Assembly (NCBI GenBank): GCA_012032975.1
Contig: JAAUPU010000308.1
Span: 1 to 5,171, forward strand
DNA: 5,171 nucleotides
Direction of reading: 5' to 3'
From: Caldilineaceae bacterium
GTDB taxonomy: Bacteria; Chloroflexota; Anaerolineae; Caldilineales; Caldilineaceae
This document shows positions 1 to 5,171 of this stretch, one piece after another. How positions within the stretch are numbered: position 1 is the stretch's first letter; each line of letters starts with the position of its first letter. Below the pieces are notes generated by a model. That model ran no database searches and was not told the origin of the DNA. It saw nothing but the letters and a program-made list of their open reading frames with translations. A program made the position numbers and the translations under genes.

Positions 1-875
1 GCAATGCGCCCAGCCCCACCGCGCCGCCGCCTTCGACCACCAGATGTTCGGTGCGTAGCGCATACTCCATCGCCGCCGCAATCTCTTCCTCGGTGAGCAG
101 CACGATCTCGTCCACCCAATCGCGCACCAGCCCAAAGGTATGGCGATTCTCCAATCCGATGCCACCCATGAGGCTGTCGGCCAGCGTCTTTTCCTCGGGT
201 AGTTGAACCGGCTTCCCGGCCATCAGGCTTGCATGCATCACCGCGCCGCGCGCCATAGAGACACCGATCACGCGCATCTCTGGACGTCGGCTCTTCAATG
301 CCACCGCGATGCCAGCGATCAGACCGCCCCCAGAGAGCGGCACAATCGCCGTGTCCAGCTCGGGAAGCTCGTCCAGCAACTCCAGACCGATCACCCCCTG
401 CCCGGCAATGATTGCCGGATCGTCGAAGGGCGACACCAGGGTCAACCCCAGCCGCCTCGGCGTCTTCCAACGCATGAGCCTCGGCTTCATCCTGGCTGGC
501 GCCGTGAATCACGACTTCCGCCCCCAAGTCTCGGATCGCCTGGATCTTGTGAGCAAGAACCAGGTCGGGCGCACAGATAACCGTGCGCATCCCCAGCCGT
601 TGGCCCATGTAGGCGACCGCGCGACCGTGGTTGCCGGTCGAGACAGTGACCACGCCGGCCCGCCGTTCGTCTTCGCTCAGGAGCAACTGCCGATTTGCCG
701 CACCGCGAATCTTGAAGCTGCCCGTCTCCTGCAATGACTCCAACTTCAAGAAAACATTGGCATCGCAATGGCTGGAGAGAGTGGATGAACGAAAAAGCGG
801 GGTGCGCCGGATAAACGGTGCAATAGTCGCTTGTGCCTCCACGATCTTTCGAAGGTCAACGGCAGAATCAGTCAT
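1..875 (-). CDS. PLP-dependent threonine/serine dehydratase, partial and frameshifted
   Basis: Fold-type II PLP enzyme that would deaminate threonine (to 2-oxobutanoate) or serine. Translation from the ATG at 875-873 begins MTDSAVDLRKIVEAQ. It then shows KLESLQETGSFKIRGAANR, in which K55 is the expected Schiff-base lysine, and the STGNHG cofactor motif around residues 79-84. The PLP-phosphate loop SGGGL starts near residue 181, in a different frame. Later come SLMGGIGLENRHTF and LVVEGGGAVGLGAL, close to the end of the catalytic domain. The frame breaks at the C4 run 446-449: removing one base joins LEDAEAAG to LTLVSPFDDP and restores the family sequence. About 291 residues are visible; catabolic TdcB-like enzymes have about 320-330, so roughly 30 residues, or more if an ACT domain follows, lie outside the window. 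A weak AGAGAG Shine-Dalgarno (890-885) lies 9 nt before the start. Biosynthetic IlvA, catabolic TdcB and the related hydroxyectoine-utilisation dehydratase EutB cannot be separated here, so no symbol is given. Confidence 0.88.
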   Translation of the reverse strand, partial: MTDSAVDLRKIVEAQATIAPFIRRTPLFRSSTLSSHCDANVFLKLESLQETGSFKIRGAANRQLLLSEDERRAGVVTVSTGNHGRAVAYMGQRLGMRTVICAPDLVLAHKIQAIRDLGAEVVIHGASQDEAEAHALEDAEAAGVDPGVALRRSGNHCRAGGDRSGVAGRASRAGHGDCAALWGRSDRWHRGGIEEPTSRDARDRCLYGARRGDACKPDGREAGSTTRGKDAGRQPHGWHRIGESPYLWAGARLGGRDRAAHRGRDCGGDGVCATHRTSGGRRRRRGGAGRI

Positions 876-906
876 GGCATAAGGCTCTCTGGCACTCTTC
901 AACACA

Positions 907-937
907 GAGCGACCAAGAGACACGCTCCTGGTCGCTC
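907..937 (-). promoter_or_regulatory. Hairpin in the dehydratase leader
   Basis: GAGCGACCA (907-915) and TGGTCGCTC (929-937) form a perfect 9-bp stem around a 13-nt loop. It would lie in the 5' untranslated RNA of the dehydratase, ending about 30 nt before its start codon. No U-run follows on either strand, so it is not a canonical intrinsic terminator, and no T-box core sequence is visible. It may influence translation or transcript stability. The structure is seen directly; the role is inference. Confidence 0.45.
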
Positions 938-986
938 CAAAATTGGCTTCGTCGGGATTTTGCGCATTTGTCAGCAGCGCGGTCGG

Positions 987-1016
987 ATTGTATCATGCGT
1001 TGCGCTGGCCACGCAA
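987..1016 (-). promoter_or_regulatory. Candidate sigma-70 promoter for the dehydratase
   Basis: Read on the minus strand, TTGCGT (1016-1011) and TACAAT (992-987) are separated by 18 bp, giving 4/6 and 5/6 matches to the -35 and -10 consensus. Transcription would start near 980 and leave a leader of about 105 nt that contains the 907-937 hairpin. Position and orientation fit the divergent gene. The -35 box lies inside the 999-1017 inverted repeat, which suggests regulated access. Confidence 0.45.
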
Positions 1017-1017
1017 C
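999..1017. promoter_or_regulatory. Inverted repeat over the -35 box, possible operator
   Basis: GTTGCG (999-1004) and CGCAAC (1012-1017) flank C plus TGGCCA, itself a palindrome, so the whole element is an almost perfect palindrome with one extra base. It covers the -35 hexamer of the candidate minus-strand promoter, a normal place for a repressor site. The same half-site recurs at 1072-1081. No particular regulator family is recognised. Confidence 0.35.
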
Positions 1018-1071
1018 CAATCTTGAAATCCACAACCACCAACCGAAACCGATTGACCTTGTCCGGGCTAC

Positions 1072-1081
1072 GTTGCGCAAC
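1072..1081. promoter_or_regulatory. Perfect 10-bp palindrome GTTGCGCAAC
   Basis: GTTGCGCAAC joins the GTTGCG and CGCAAC arms of the 999-1017 element with overlapping centres. The two elements are about 68 bp apart centre to centre, between the divergent genes. A second operator half is possible, but a 10-bp palindrome can arise by chance in GC-rich DNA. Confidence 0.25.
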
Positions 1082-1157
1082 AGAGCCAGTGCGTCGAAGA
1101 GGAGATTGGACGTCTCAAAAACCGCCCAAGAACAGCCCAATGCCAAACTAGAGTTCA

Positions 1158-1182
1158 GTCGGAATCGCATGTCGGAATCGCA
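1158..1182. repeat. Tandem 12-bp direct repeat, period 13
   Basis: GTCGGAATCGCA occurs at 1158-1169 and, after a single T, identically at 1171-1182, about 75 bp upstream of the hemD start. It could be a paired regulator-binding site near the unlocated hemD promoter or a small slippage duplication. Only two copies are present, so it is not a CRISPR array. Confidence 0.7.
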
Positions 1183-1241
1183 CATTCGGCGCTTGCTGCT
1201 CAGGGGACGCTACTGTCCATCGGGGCGCCGGGGCCGATCCC

Positions 1242-1247
1242 AAGGAG
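1242..1247 (+). promoter_or_regulatory. Ribosome binding site of hemD
   Basis: AAGGAG is a near-perfect Shine-Dalgarno sequence 9 nt upstream of the ATG at 1257. It favours that start over the in-frame ATG at 1272, for which it would be too far away. Confidence 0.85.
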
Positions 1248-1256
1248 AGAGTTGAC

Positions 1257-2087
1257 ATGCTCTTGGACAACATGATCAATTCAGAAGAACGCACGCAGGC
1301 CAACTTGCAGGGTCTGCGCGTTGCCATTACACGGTCGGCCGAACAGGCCGATCTTCAAACAAGGCTGCTGCGCGAGTTTGGAGCCGAGGTAGTCTACTAT
1401 CCATGCCTCGACATCATGCCGCCCAAGAACCTTGAGGCATTGGATGCCGGGTTGCTGGACGCCGCAGCTGGAAAGTACGACTGGCTGCTATTGACGACGG
1501 CCAACACGGTCTTTATGATCTCGGAACGTATGGCAGCGTTGGGCATCTCGCCCGCTCAACTGGCCGGTCTGCGCGTGGCCACCTTTGGCGCCAACACCCA
1601 TCGCGCCTTAAATGACAAGCTCAGTCCACTGCTAGACCAGACGCCAGAGACGTATGCGCCGGAAGATCTGGTTGCTGCCATCGATCCCAAGGCCGGCGAG
1701 CGCTTTCTGCTGCCCCAATCCTCGCGGGCGCGGCCGGTGCTGGCGAATCTGCTGCTGCGCGCCGGTGCGGAAGTCACCGCCGTGGTCGCCTATCGCGATG
1801 TCCTTGGCAAGGGCGGCGACGCTGTTCCCGTGATGCTTTGGGAAGGCAACATTGACGCCATCACCTTTACCAGCGAGGCCAACGTACACTATTTCGCCAA
1901 ACGCCTCCAATATGAAGGCGGATCTCTGGCCATGCTGGACCACGTTTGCGTCGCCTGTATGGGGCCGATCACGGAGCAGACAGCCAGGGGCTATGGGTTG
2001 CATGTAGACATCGTGCCATCTCTTCACACGGCAGAAGGGCTGATCTCTGCACTGGCAGAGTATCTTGTCAGCAAGACGACGCATTGA
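1257..2087 (+). CDS. hemD: Uroporphyrinogen-III synthase
   Basis: A cytoplasmic enzyme that closes hydroxymethylbilane, with inversion of ring D, to give uroporphyrinogen III, the branch point to haem, sirohaem and cobalamin. At 276 residues it is close to the usual family length of about 250-270. The family is poorly conserved, but the bilobed pattern is clear. The first lobe begins GLRVAITRSAEQADLQTRLL (19-38), followed by GAEVVYYPCLDI (42-53) and DWLLLTTANTV (75-85). The second lobe carries LLLRAGAEVTAVVAYRDVL (165-183), IDAITFTSEANVHYF (199-213), CMGPITEQTARGYGL (234-248) and HTAEGLISALAEYL near the C-terminus. There is no signal peptide or membrane segment. The start is set by AAGGAG at 1242-1247. 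No other tetrapyrrole gene is visible beside it; the divergent dehydratase upstream and the tRNA promoter downstream suggest it is transcribed alone or as the last gene of its unit. Confidence 0.92.
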   Translation: MLLDNMINSEERTQANLQGLRVAITRSAEQADLQTRLLREFGAEVVYYPCLDIMPPKNLEALDAGLLDAAAGKYDWLLLTTANTVFMISERMAALGISPAQLAGLRVATFGANTHRALNDKLSPLLDQTPETYAPEDLVAAIDPKAGERFLLPQSSRARPVLANLLLRAGAEVTAVVAYRDVLGKGGDAVPVMLWEGNIDAITFTSEANVHYFAKRLQYEGGSLAMLDHVCVACMGPITEQTARGYGLHVDIVPSLHTAEGLISALAEYLVSKTTH

Positions 2088-2166
2088 CATAAAAGTGGGT
2101 TTCACCCCTGGAGAAATATGGTTTCCTCAGAGGATTGGAGTGATTCCGGTCGATGGGGCGCCGAAT

Positions 2167-2204
2167 CTTCAGGCCGTGAAGTTTCCGCCGTCGGCCAGCG
2201 ACGG
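2167..2204 (+). other. Two small adjacent hairpins after hemD
   Basis: CTTCA (2167-2171) pairs with TGAAG (2177-2181), and CCGTCG (2188-2193) pairs perfectly with CGACGG (2199-2204) around GCCAG. They lie 80-117 nt beyond the hemD stop and just before the tRNA promoter. No U-tract follows, so they are not called a terminator. They may mark the 3' end of the hemD message or be chance structures. Confidence 0.2.
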
Positions 2205-2228
2205 GAGCCTCCGAACCTGGGCCTAGAC

Positions 2229-2257
2229 TTGCCGCTTGCCCAAATTGCCGCTATAAT
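2229..2257 (+). promoter_or_regulatory. Sigma-70 promoter for tRNA-Ser and probably SRP RNA
   Basis: TTGCCG at 2229-2234 and a consensus TATAAT at 2252-2257 are separated by exactly 17 bp. The expected start is near 2264, only about 4 nt before the tRNA, as is usual for stable RNA promoters. It is the best promoter in the window. No separate promoter is seen in the 15 nt before the SRP RNA, so both RNAs are likely transcribed together, and read-through could feed the pyr genes. Confidence 0.85.
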
Positions 2258-2266
2258 TCAGCCACA

Positions 2267-2354
<88 letters not shown>

Positions 2355-2369
2355 CCTTGTTGAGTAGAC

Positions 2370-2527
2370 AGATTCGTGTGTTTCCATCGCTTCGTCAGGT
2401 GTTGGGTCCTGTGCGGCAGAACACTGTGAATCCCGTCAGGGCCGGAAGGCAGCAGCGGTAAGCAGAACGTTCTGGGTGACACGGGGGTGCCTGACATGCT
2501 GGCGAAGCGGTGGAAGCACACGAATTT
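2370..2527 (+). ncRNA. ffs: Signal recognition particle RNA (4.5S, small bacterial type)
   Basis: RNA scaffold of the SRP, which binds Ffh and targets nascent membrane and secreted proteins to the translocon. The diagnostic apical domain is at 2434-2460: GTCAGG, then GCC-GGAA-GGC (2441-2450), then AGCAGCGGTAA. The usual UCC/GGA pair beside the GGAA tetraloop is GCC/GGC here, a compensatory change that supports a functional RNA. The rod continues with CAGAAC/GTTCTG (2417-2422, 2469-2474), CCTGTG/CACGGG (2408-2413, 2480-2485) and TCAGGT/GCCTGA (2395-2400, 2489-2494). An outer helix of 24 continuous pairs including three G-U pairs joins 2371-2394 to 2503-2526. There is no Alu domain. The ends are inferred from the helix; the 3' arm runs into TTTT (2525-2528), which may aid termination. 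The total of about 158 nt exceeds the 114 nt of E. coli 4.5S RNA. Confidence 0.95.
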
Positions 2528-2613
2528 TGTGCCATCCGCCGGGCAGGGCATCGCCTGTACCACCGGCCCCGTTCTGTCCTTGCCCACACCCTGTTGCCGA
2601 GGCATCGCCAACC

Positions 2614-4065
2614 ATGCCAGAACCAGCCAGCTTCTTCGACAAGTTAGAGGCAGCCATCCAACGCAACCGATCCCTGGTATGCGTTGGATTGGATCCGAAC
2701 CCAAGCCAGCTCCCCCAACGATATCGCACAGGCAATCTGTCAGCCGACCTTCTGGCCTGGAATCGTGGGATCATTGAAGAGACCGTTGACCTTGTCTGTT
2801 GCTTCAAGCCAAACATCGCATTCTACGAGGCGCTGGGCGCGGACGGCATGGCAGTTCTGCGCGACACCCTGGCGCTGATCCCCACCACGATCCCTGTGTT
2901 GCTCGATGCCAAACGAGGCGACATGGGCAACACTGCGATTGCCTACGCCAAAGCCTGTTTTGAAGACCTCGGGGTAGACGCCGTCACGCTCAGTCCCTAC
3001 CTGGGTCGCGACAGTATCGAACCCTTTGCCGCGTATCCGGGCAAGGGGATGTTTGTTCTTTGTCACACATCCAACGCCAGCGCCGGCGATTTCCAGAGTC
3101 TGGAGATCAACGACTGGCGCAGCCTGGACCGCGAACCCAATCAGCCTCTCTACATCCATGTCGCGCGGAGGGCAGCCAGTTGGTCGCCCAATGTCGGTCT
3201 GGTGGTAGGCGCAACCTATCCTGAAGCCATCGCCAATGTGCGCGCGGTAGCACCGGATGTCTGGTTTCTTGTGCCCGGCGTCGGTGCGCAGGGCGGGGAG
3301 ATCGCCGCTGCGCTGGCTGCGGGACAACGCAGCGACGGCACGGGGATGATCATCAGCGCCAGTCGCAGCGTTATGCTTGCAGACAGCCACCACGACGCTG
3401 CGCAGACACTCCGCGACGCGATCAACCAGGCGCGTGAGGAGTTGGCCCAACCGACTCGCCCGCCAGCGCCGCGCCGCCATGAGGCGTTGATCGCCGGTTT
3501 AGCCGATCTGCAAGCGGTCAAATTTGGCGACTTCACCCTGGCCAGCGGCGCACAATCGCCCGTCTACATCGACCTTCGTTTGCTGGTCTCCGAGCCGTCG
3601 TTGCTCGTCCTGGCGGCCAAAGCGTATGCGTCGATCCTGCGCGAGTTACCCTGCGACCGGGTTGCCGGCGTGCCCTACGCCGCGCTGCCCATCGGCACGG
3701 CCGTCGCCATCGAAGCCGACACACCGCTGATCTATCCACGCAAAGAGGCCAAGACCCACGGTCTTGGCAAGCAGATCGAGGGGGCTTGGCAGCCGGGCGA
3801 TCGGGTCGTGATCATCGAAGATATCATCACTAGCGGGGGCAGCGTGATCCAAAGTGCGGAGTTGCTGCGTGCAGCCGGCCTGGTGGTCGAGGATCTGGTG
3901 GTGCTGATCGATCGCGAACAGGGCGGCGTGGAAAAGCTGGCCGCGGCTGGGATCCGCGCCCACTCTGTCTTCAAGATCAGCGAGATGATGGAGACGCTGG
4001 TCGATTCCGGCCGGCTAAATGACGACAAACGCCGCGAAGTCTTGGCCTACATCGGCGCGAACTAA
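2614..4065 (+). CDS. pyrF-pyrE: Bifunctional OMP decarboxylase / orotate phosphoribosyltransferase (PyrF-PyrE fusion)
   Basis: A 483-residue cytoplasmic protein covering the last two steps of de novo UMP synthesis. Residues 1-272 or so are a group 2 (PyrF type 2) OMP decarboxylase: [14 protein letters not shown] (21-34), [13 protein letters not shown] (63-75), the catalytic DxKxxD motif in [13 protein letters not shown] (D98, K100, D103), [11 protein letters not shown] (124-134), phosphate loop PGVGAQGGE (221-229) and SASRSVM (248-254). A proline-rich linker (about 271-289) leads to the PyrE domain: [20 protein letters not shown] (303-322), the mobile catalytic loop [15 protein letters not shown] (376-390) and the PRPP-binding motif [13 protein letters not shown] (398-410). 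All key residues of both halves are present, so both activities are expected, with OMP passing from the C-terminal to the N-terminal domain. The frame is open upstream to 2476, but that stretch overlaps the SRP RNA. The ATG at 2614 begins the conserved domain, with only a weak CGAGG 11 nt before it. pyrD starts 18 nt after the stop. Confidence 0.95.
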   Translation: MPEPASFFDKLEAAIQRNRSLVCVGLDPNPSQLPQRYRTGNLSADLLAWNRGIIEETVDLVCCFKPNIAFYEALGADGMAVLRDTLALIPTTIPVLLDAKRGDMGNTAIAYAKACFEDLGVDAVTLSPYLGRDSIEPFAAYPGKGMFVLCHTSNASAGDFQSLEINDWRSLDREPNQPLYIHVARRAASWSPNVGLVVGATYPEAIANVRAVAPDVWFLVPGVGAQGGEIAAALAAGQRSDGTGMIISASRSVMLADSHHDAAQTLRDAINQAREELAQPTRPPAPRRHEALIAGLADLQAVKFGDFTLASGAQSPVYIDLRLLVSEPSLLVLAAKAYASILRELPCDRVAGVPYAALPIGTAVAIEADTPLIYPRKEAKTHGLGKQIEGAWQPGDRVVIIEDIITSGGSVIQSAELLRAAGLVVEDLVVLIDREQGGVEKLAAAGIRAHSVFKISEMMETLVDSGRLNDDKRREVLAYIGAN

Positions 4066-4083
4066 CGCATCCTGCAACCCACC

Positions 4084-5014
4084 ATGACATCACTCAGCGT
4101 AGAATTTCTCGACAGGCAACTGCCAACGCCGTTGGTCCTGGCCAGCGGAATCTGGGGCACGACGGCCAGTTTGATGGTGCGTGCAGCAGAAGCGGGCTGC
4201 GGCGCGGTCACAGCCAAAAGCTGCGGACCAGAACCGCGCACCGGCCATGTCAACCCTTCGTGCGTGGATTGGGGCCATGGGCTGATCAATGCGATCGGCC
4301 TGGCAAACCCTGGCGCAGCAGACGAGGTCGGCTTGTTGCAGAAGACAAGGGACGCATTGCGACCCAGCGGTGTGGCGCTGATCGCGAGCATCTTTGCGGG
4401 GACCGCGATTGAATTTGGCGAAGTAGCTGCCACCGTCGCTCAGGCGCAACCAGACTTCATAGAAGTCAACATCTCTTGCCCCAACGTGGGCAGCGAATTT
4501 GGTGAACCCTTTGCCGGCAACCCGACCAGCGCGGCTGAAGTGACCGAAGCGGTCAAGCGCGCCGTGGCGCCCCACGACATCCCGGTGATCGTCAAGCTGG
4601 CGCCCAACGTGCCCAGTGTTGCCCGCATCGCCTATGCGGTGGTGGAGGCGGGCGCCGATGCGCTCTGCGCCATCAACACCATGCCTGGCCTGGTCATCGA
4701 CGCAGTGAGCGGTCAACCCGTCCTGGCCAACCGCAGCGGTGGAGCTGAGTGGACCAGCGCTAAAACCCATCGCGCTCAAGTCTGTCTACGACGTGCGCAG
4801 GGCCTGCCCCAACACGCCGATCATCGGCACAGGGGGCGTGACCAACGGTGTTGATGCCGTCGAAATGCTGATGGCAGGTGCGACGCTCGTGGGCGTGGGC
4901 AGCGCCATCTATTATCGCGGCGCAGATGCCATCCAGGAAATCCTGGCTGAATTAACCGCGTGGTTGGCTGCCCACAATCTGGACGATGTCAACTCCGTTC
5001 GCGGTCTCGCCCAC
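4084..5014 (+). CDS. pyrD: Dihydroorotate dehydrogenase, class 1B type, frameshifted, no stop
   Basis: FMN enzyme oxidising dihydroorotate to orotate, the substrate of the upstream PyrE domain. It begins [23 protein letters not shown]- and substrate-binding motifs include [12 protein letters not shown] (41-52), [12 protein letters not shown] (66-77), [16 protein letters not shown] (128-143), VIVKLAPN (168-175) and CAINTMPG (195-202). C132 is the catalytic cysteine of class 1 enzymes, where class 2 has serine. After SGG (residues 218-220, ending 4743) one extra base at about 4744 shifts the frame. Skipping it gives [17 protein letters not shown], then [20 protein letters not shown] and [19 protein letters not shown], ending near GLAH at 5014. 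The repaired length is 310 residues, matching class 1B proteins (about 305-311). Class 1B normally works with PyrK and uses NAD; no pyrK is visible. There is no clear Shine-Dalgarno, so translational coupling to pyrF-pyrE is likely. No stop codon follows 5014. Confidence 0.92.
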
Positions 5015-5171
5015 GTTCGCCACGGCACTCGTGGCGTTGCTCGTCGCGGCGCCGCCTACCTGGCCATCGCCTCGACGCTCAACACGGCGGTGCAACTCCA
5101 GGTCGACGAAGACATGCGTGGCAAGGTGCTGTCGTTGTACGTGATGGGCCTCACGATCGCCACGCCGATCG
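5015..5171 (+). pseudogene. MFS transporter fragment fused in frame after PyrD
   Basis: From about 5048 the repaired PyrD frame reads [19 protein letters not shown], then [16 protein letters not shown] and TIATPI up to the edge. This resembles the C-terminal part of an EntS/PF05977-like drug or siderophore exporter: a transmembrane helix with an NT(L)xQ motif, a short cytoplasmic RGxV-type loop, and the start of the next helix. Bases 5015-5047 in this frame give the non-hydrophobic [11 protein letters not shown], whereas the frame starting at 5016 gives hydrophobic [12 protein letters not shown], better suited to the preceding helix. The transporter sequence may therefore begin nearer 5015, with another one-base shift near 5050. 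There is no start codon or N-terminal half, so this is a fragment joined to PyrD by deletion or chimeric assembly and cut by the window edge. Confidence 0.6.

Larger units (their letters stand above)
876..1256. other. Divergent intergenic region, no gene seen
   Basis: This 381-base gap separates the minus-strand dehydratase from plus-strand hemD, so it should hold promoters for both. Frames open across it give low-complexity, unrecognisable peptides on both strands and were not accepted as genes. It contains a candidate minus-strand promoter, a leader hairpin, two inverted repeats and a tandem repeat, each listed separately. I could not find a convincing sigma-70 promoter for hemD: a TTGACC at 1053-1058 has no acceptable -10 box at 16-18 bp. 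Confidence 0.7.

Noticed and set aside
203..737. Plus-strand frames opposite the dehydratase
   Set aside because: The minus strand encodes recognisable PLP-enzyme motifs throughout. The plus-strand peptides are compositional shadows.
872..880. Two-codon upstream frame ATG-CCA-TGA overlapping the dehydratase start
   Set aside because: ATG (880-878) and its TGA (874-872) overlap the true start, but such a short frame arises easily by chance and there is no separate ribosome binding site.
833..1255. Plus-strand open frame of 140 codons crossing the intergenic region
   Set aside because: It starts inside the dehydratase gene on the opposite strand, has no family-like motifs, and covers the promoter and repeat elements. 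Most likely a chance frame in GC-rich DNA.
2097..2107. GGGT-TTC-ACCC hairpin 10 nt after the hemD stop as a terminator
   Set aside because: Only a 4-bp stem with no U-tract after it.
2463..2474. 12-bp perfect palindrome CAGAACGTTCTG as an operator
   Set aside because: It lies inside the SRP RNA, where GTTCTG is better explained by pairing with CAGAAC at 2417-2422.
2538..2567. Imperfect stem GCCGG/CCGGC with inner CAGG/CCTG between the SRP RNA and pyrF-pyrE
   Set aside because: Short, interrupted and with no following U-run or alternative pairing. Not enough to call a terminator or pyrimidine attenuator.
2476..2613. N-terminal extension of the PyrF-PyrE frame (46 extra residues from an ATG at 2476)
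   Set aside because: It overlaps the 3' half of the SRP RNA, and the extra residues are proline/cysteine-rich with no family similarity. The conserved decarboxylase sequence begins directly after the ATG at 2614.
2740..3480. Long antisense open frame (246 codons) opposite pyrF-pyrE
   Set aside because: It shadows a GC-rich gene whose own frame carries every catalytic motif of two enzymes. The antisense translation resembles no protein I recognise.
4090..4779. Antisense open frame of 229 codons opposite pyrD
   Set aside because: It mirrors the conserved pyrD coding sequence and has no recognisable motifs or start signal of its own.

Overview
The window is GC-rich bacterial chromosomal DNA carrying housekeeping genes. 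A single polypeptide with orotidine-5'-phosphate decarboxylase (PyrF) followed by orotate phosphoribosyltransferase (PyrE), a class 1B-type dihydroorotate dehydrogenase, and a small bacterial-type SRP RNA next to tRNA-Ser suggest a member of the Chloroflexota (Anaerolineae/Caldilineae-like). That placement is an inference from gene content, not a measured relationship.

Layout: 1-875 (minus strand) is the 5' nine-tenths or so of a PLP-dependent threonine/serine dehydratase. It runs off the left edge and is split by a one-base frameshift at a C4 run (446-449). 876-1256 is a divergent intergenic region with a plausible minus-strand promoter, a leader hairpin, two inverted repeats sharing the half-site GTTGCG, and a tandem 12-bp repeat. 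1257-2087 is hemD (uroporphyrinogen-III synthase). 2088-2267 is intergenic and ends in a near-consensus promoter (TTGCCG, 17 bp, TATAAT). That promoter drives tRNA-Ser(GGA) (2268-2354) and probably the SRP RNA 15 nt downstream (2370-2527), whose ends close in an unusually long 24-bp helix. 2614-4065 encodes the PyrF-PyrE fusion. 18 nt later pyrD (4084-5014) begins; it is interrupted by a one-base insertion near 4744. Its reading frame then runs without a stop into a fragment of a major facilitator superfamily (MFS) transporter that continues to the right edge.

How the genes work together: PyrD, PyrE and PyrF catalyse three consecutive steps of de novo UMP synthesis (dihydroorotate to orotate to OMP to UMP), with the last two on one chain, so 2614-5014 is a pyrimidine operon segment. 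HemD belongs to tetrapyrrole synthesis. The tRNA and SRP RNA serve translation and membrane targeting.

Quality caution: two single-base frameshifts in otherwise well-conserved enzymes, plus a PyrD/MFS junction lacking a stop codon, are most economically explained by sequencing or assembly errors in draft data. Real mutations and a real deletion are not excluded. I see no convincing undescribed system. The most interesting items are the fusion, the SRP RNA architecture and the repeated inverted-repeat half-sites in the divergent promoter region.
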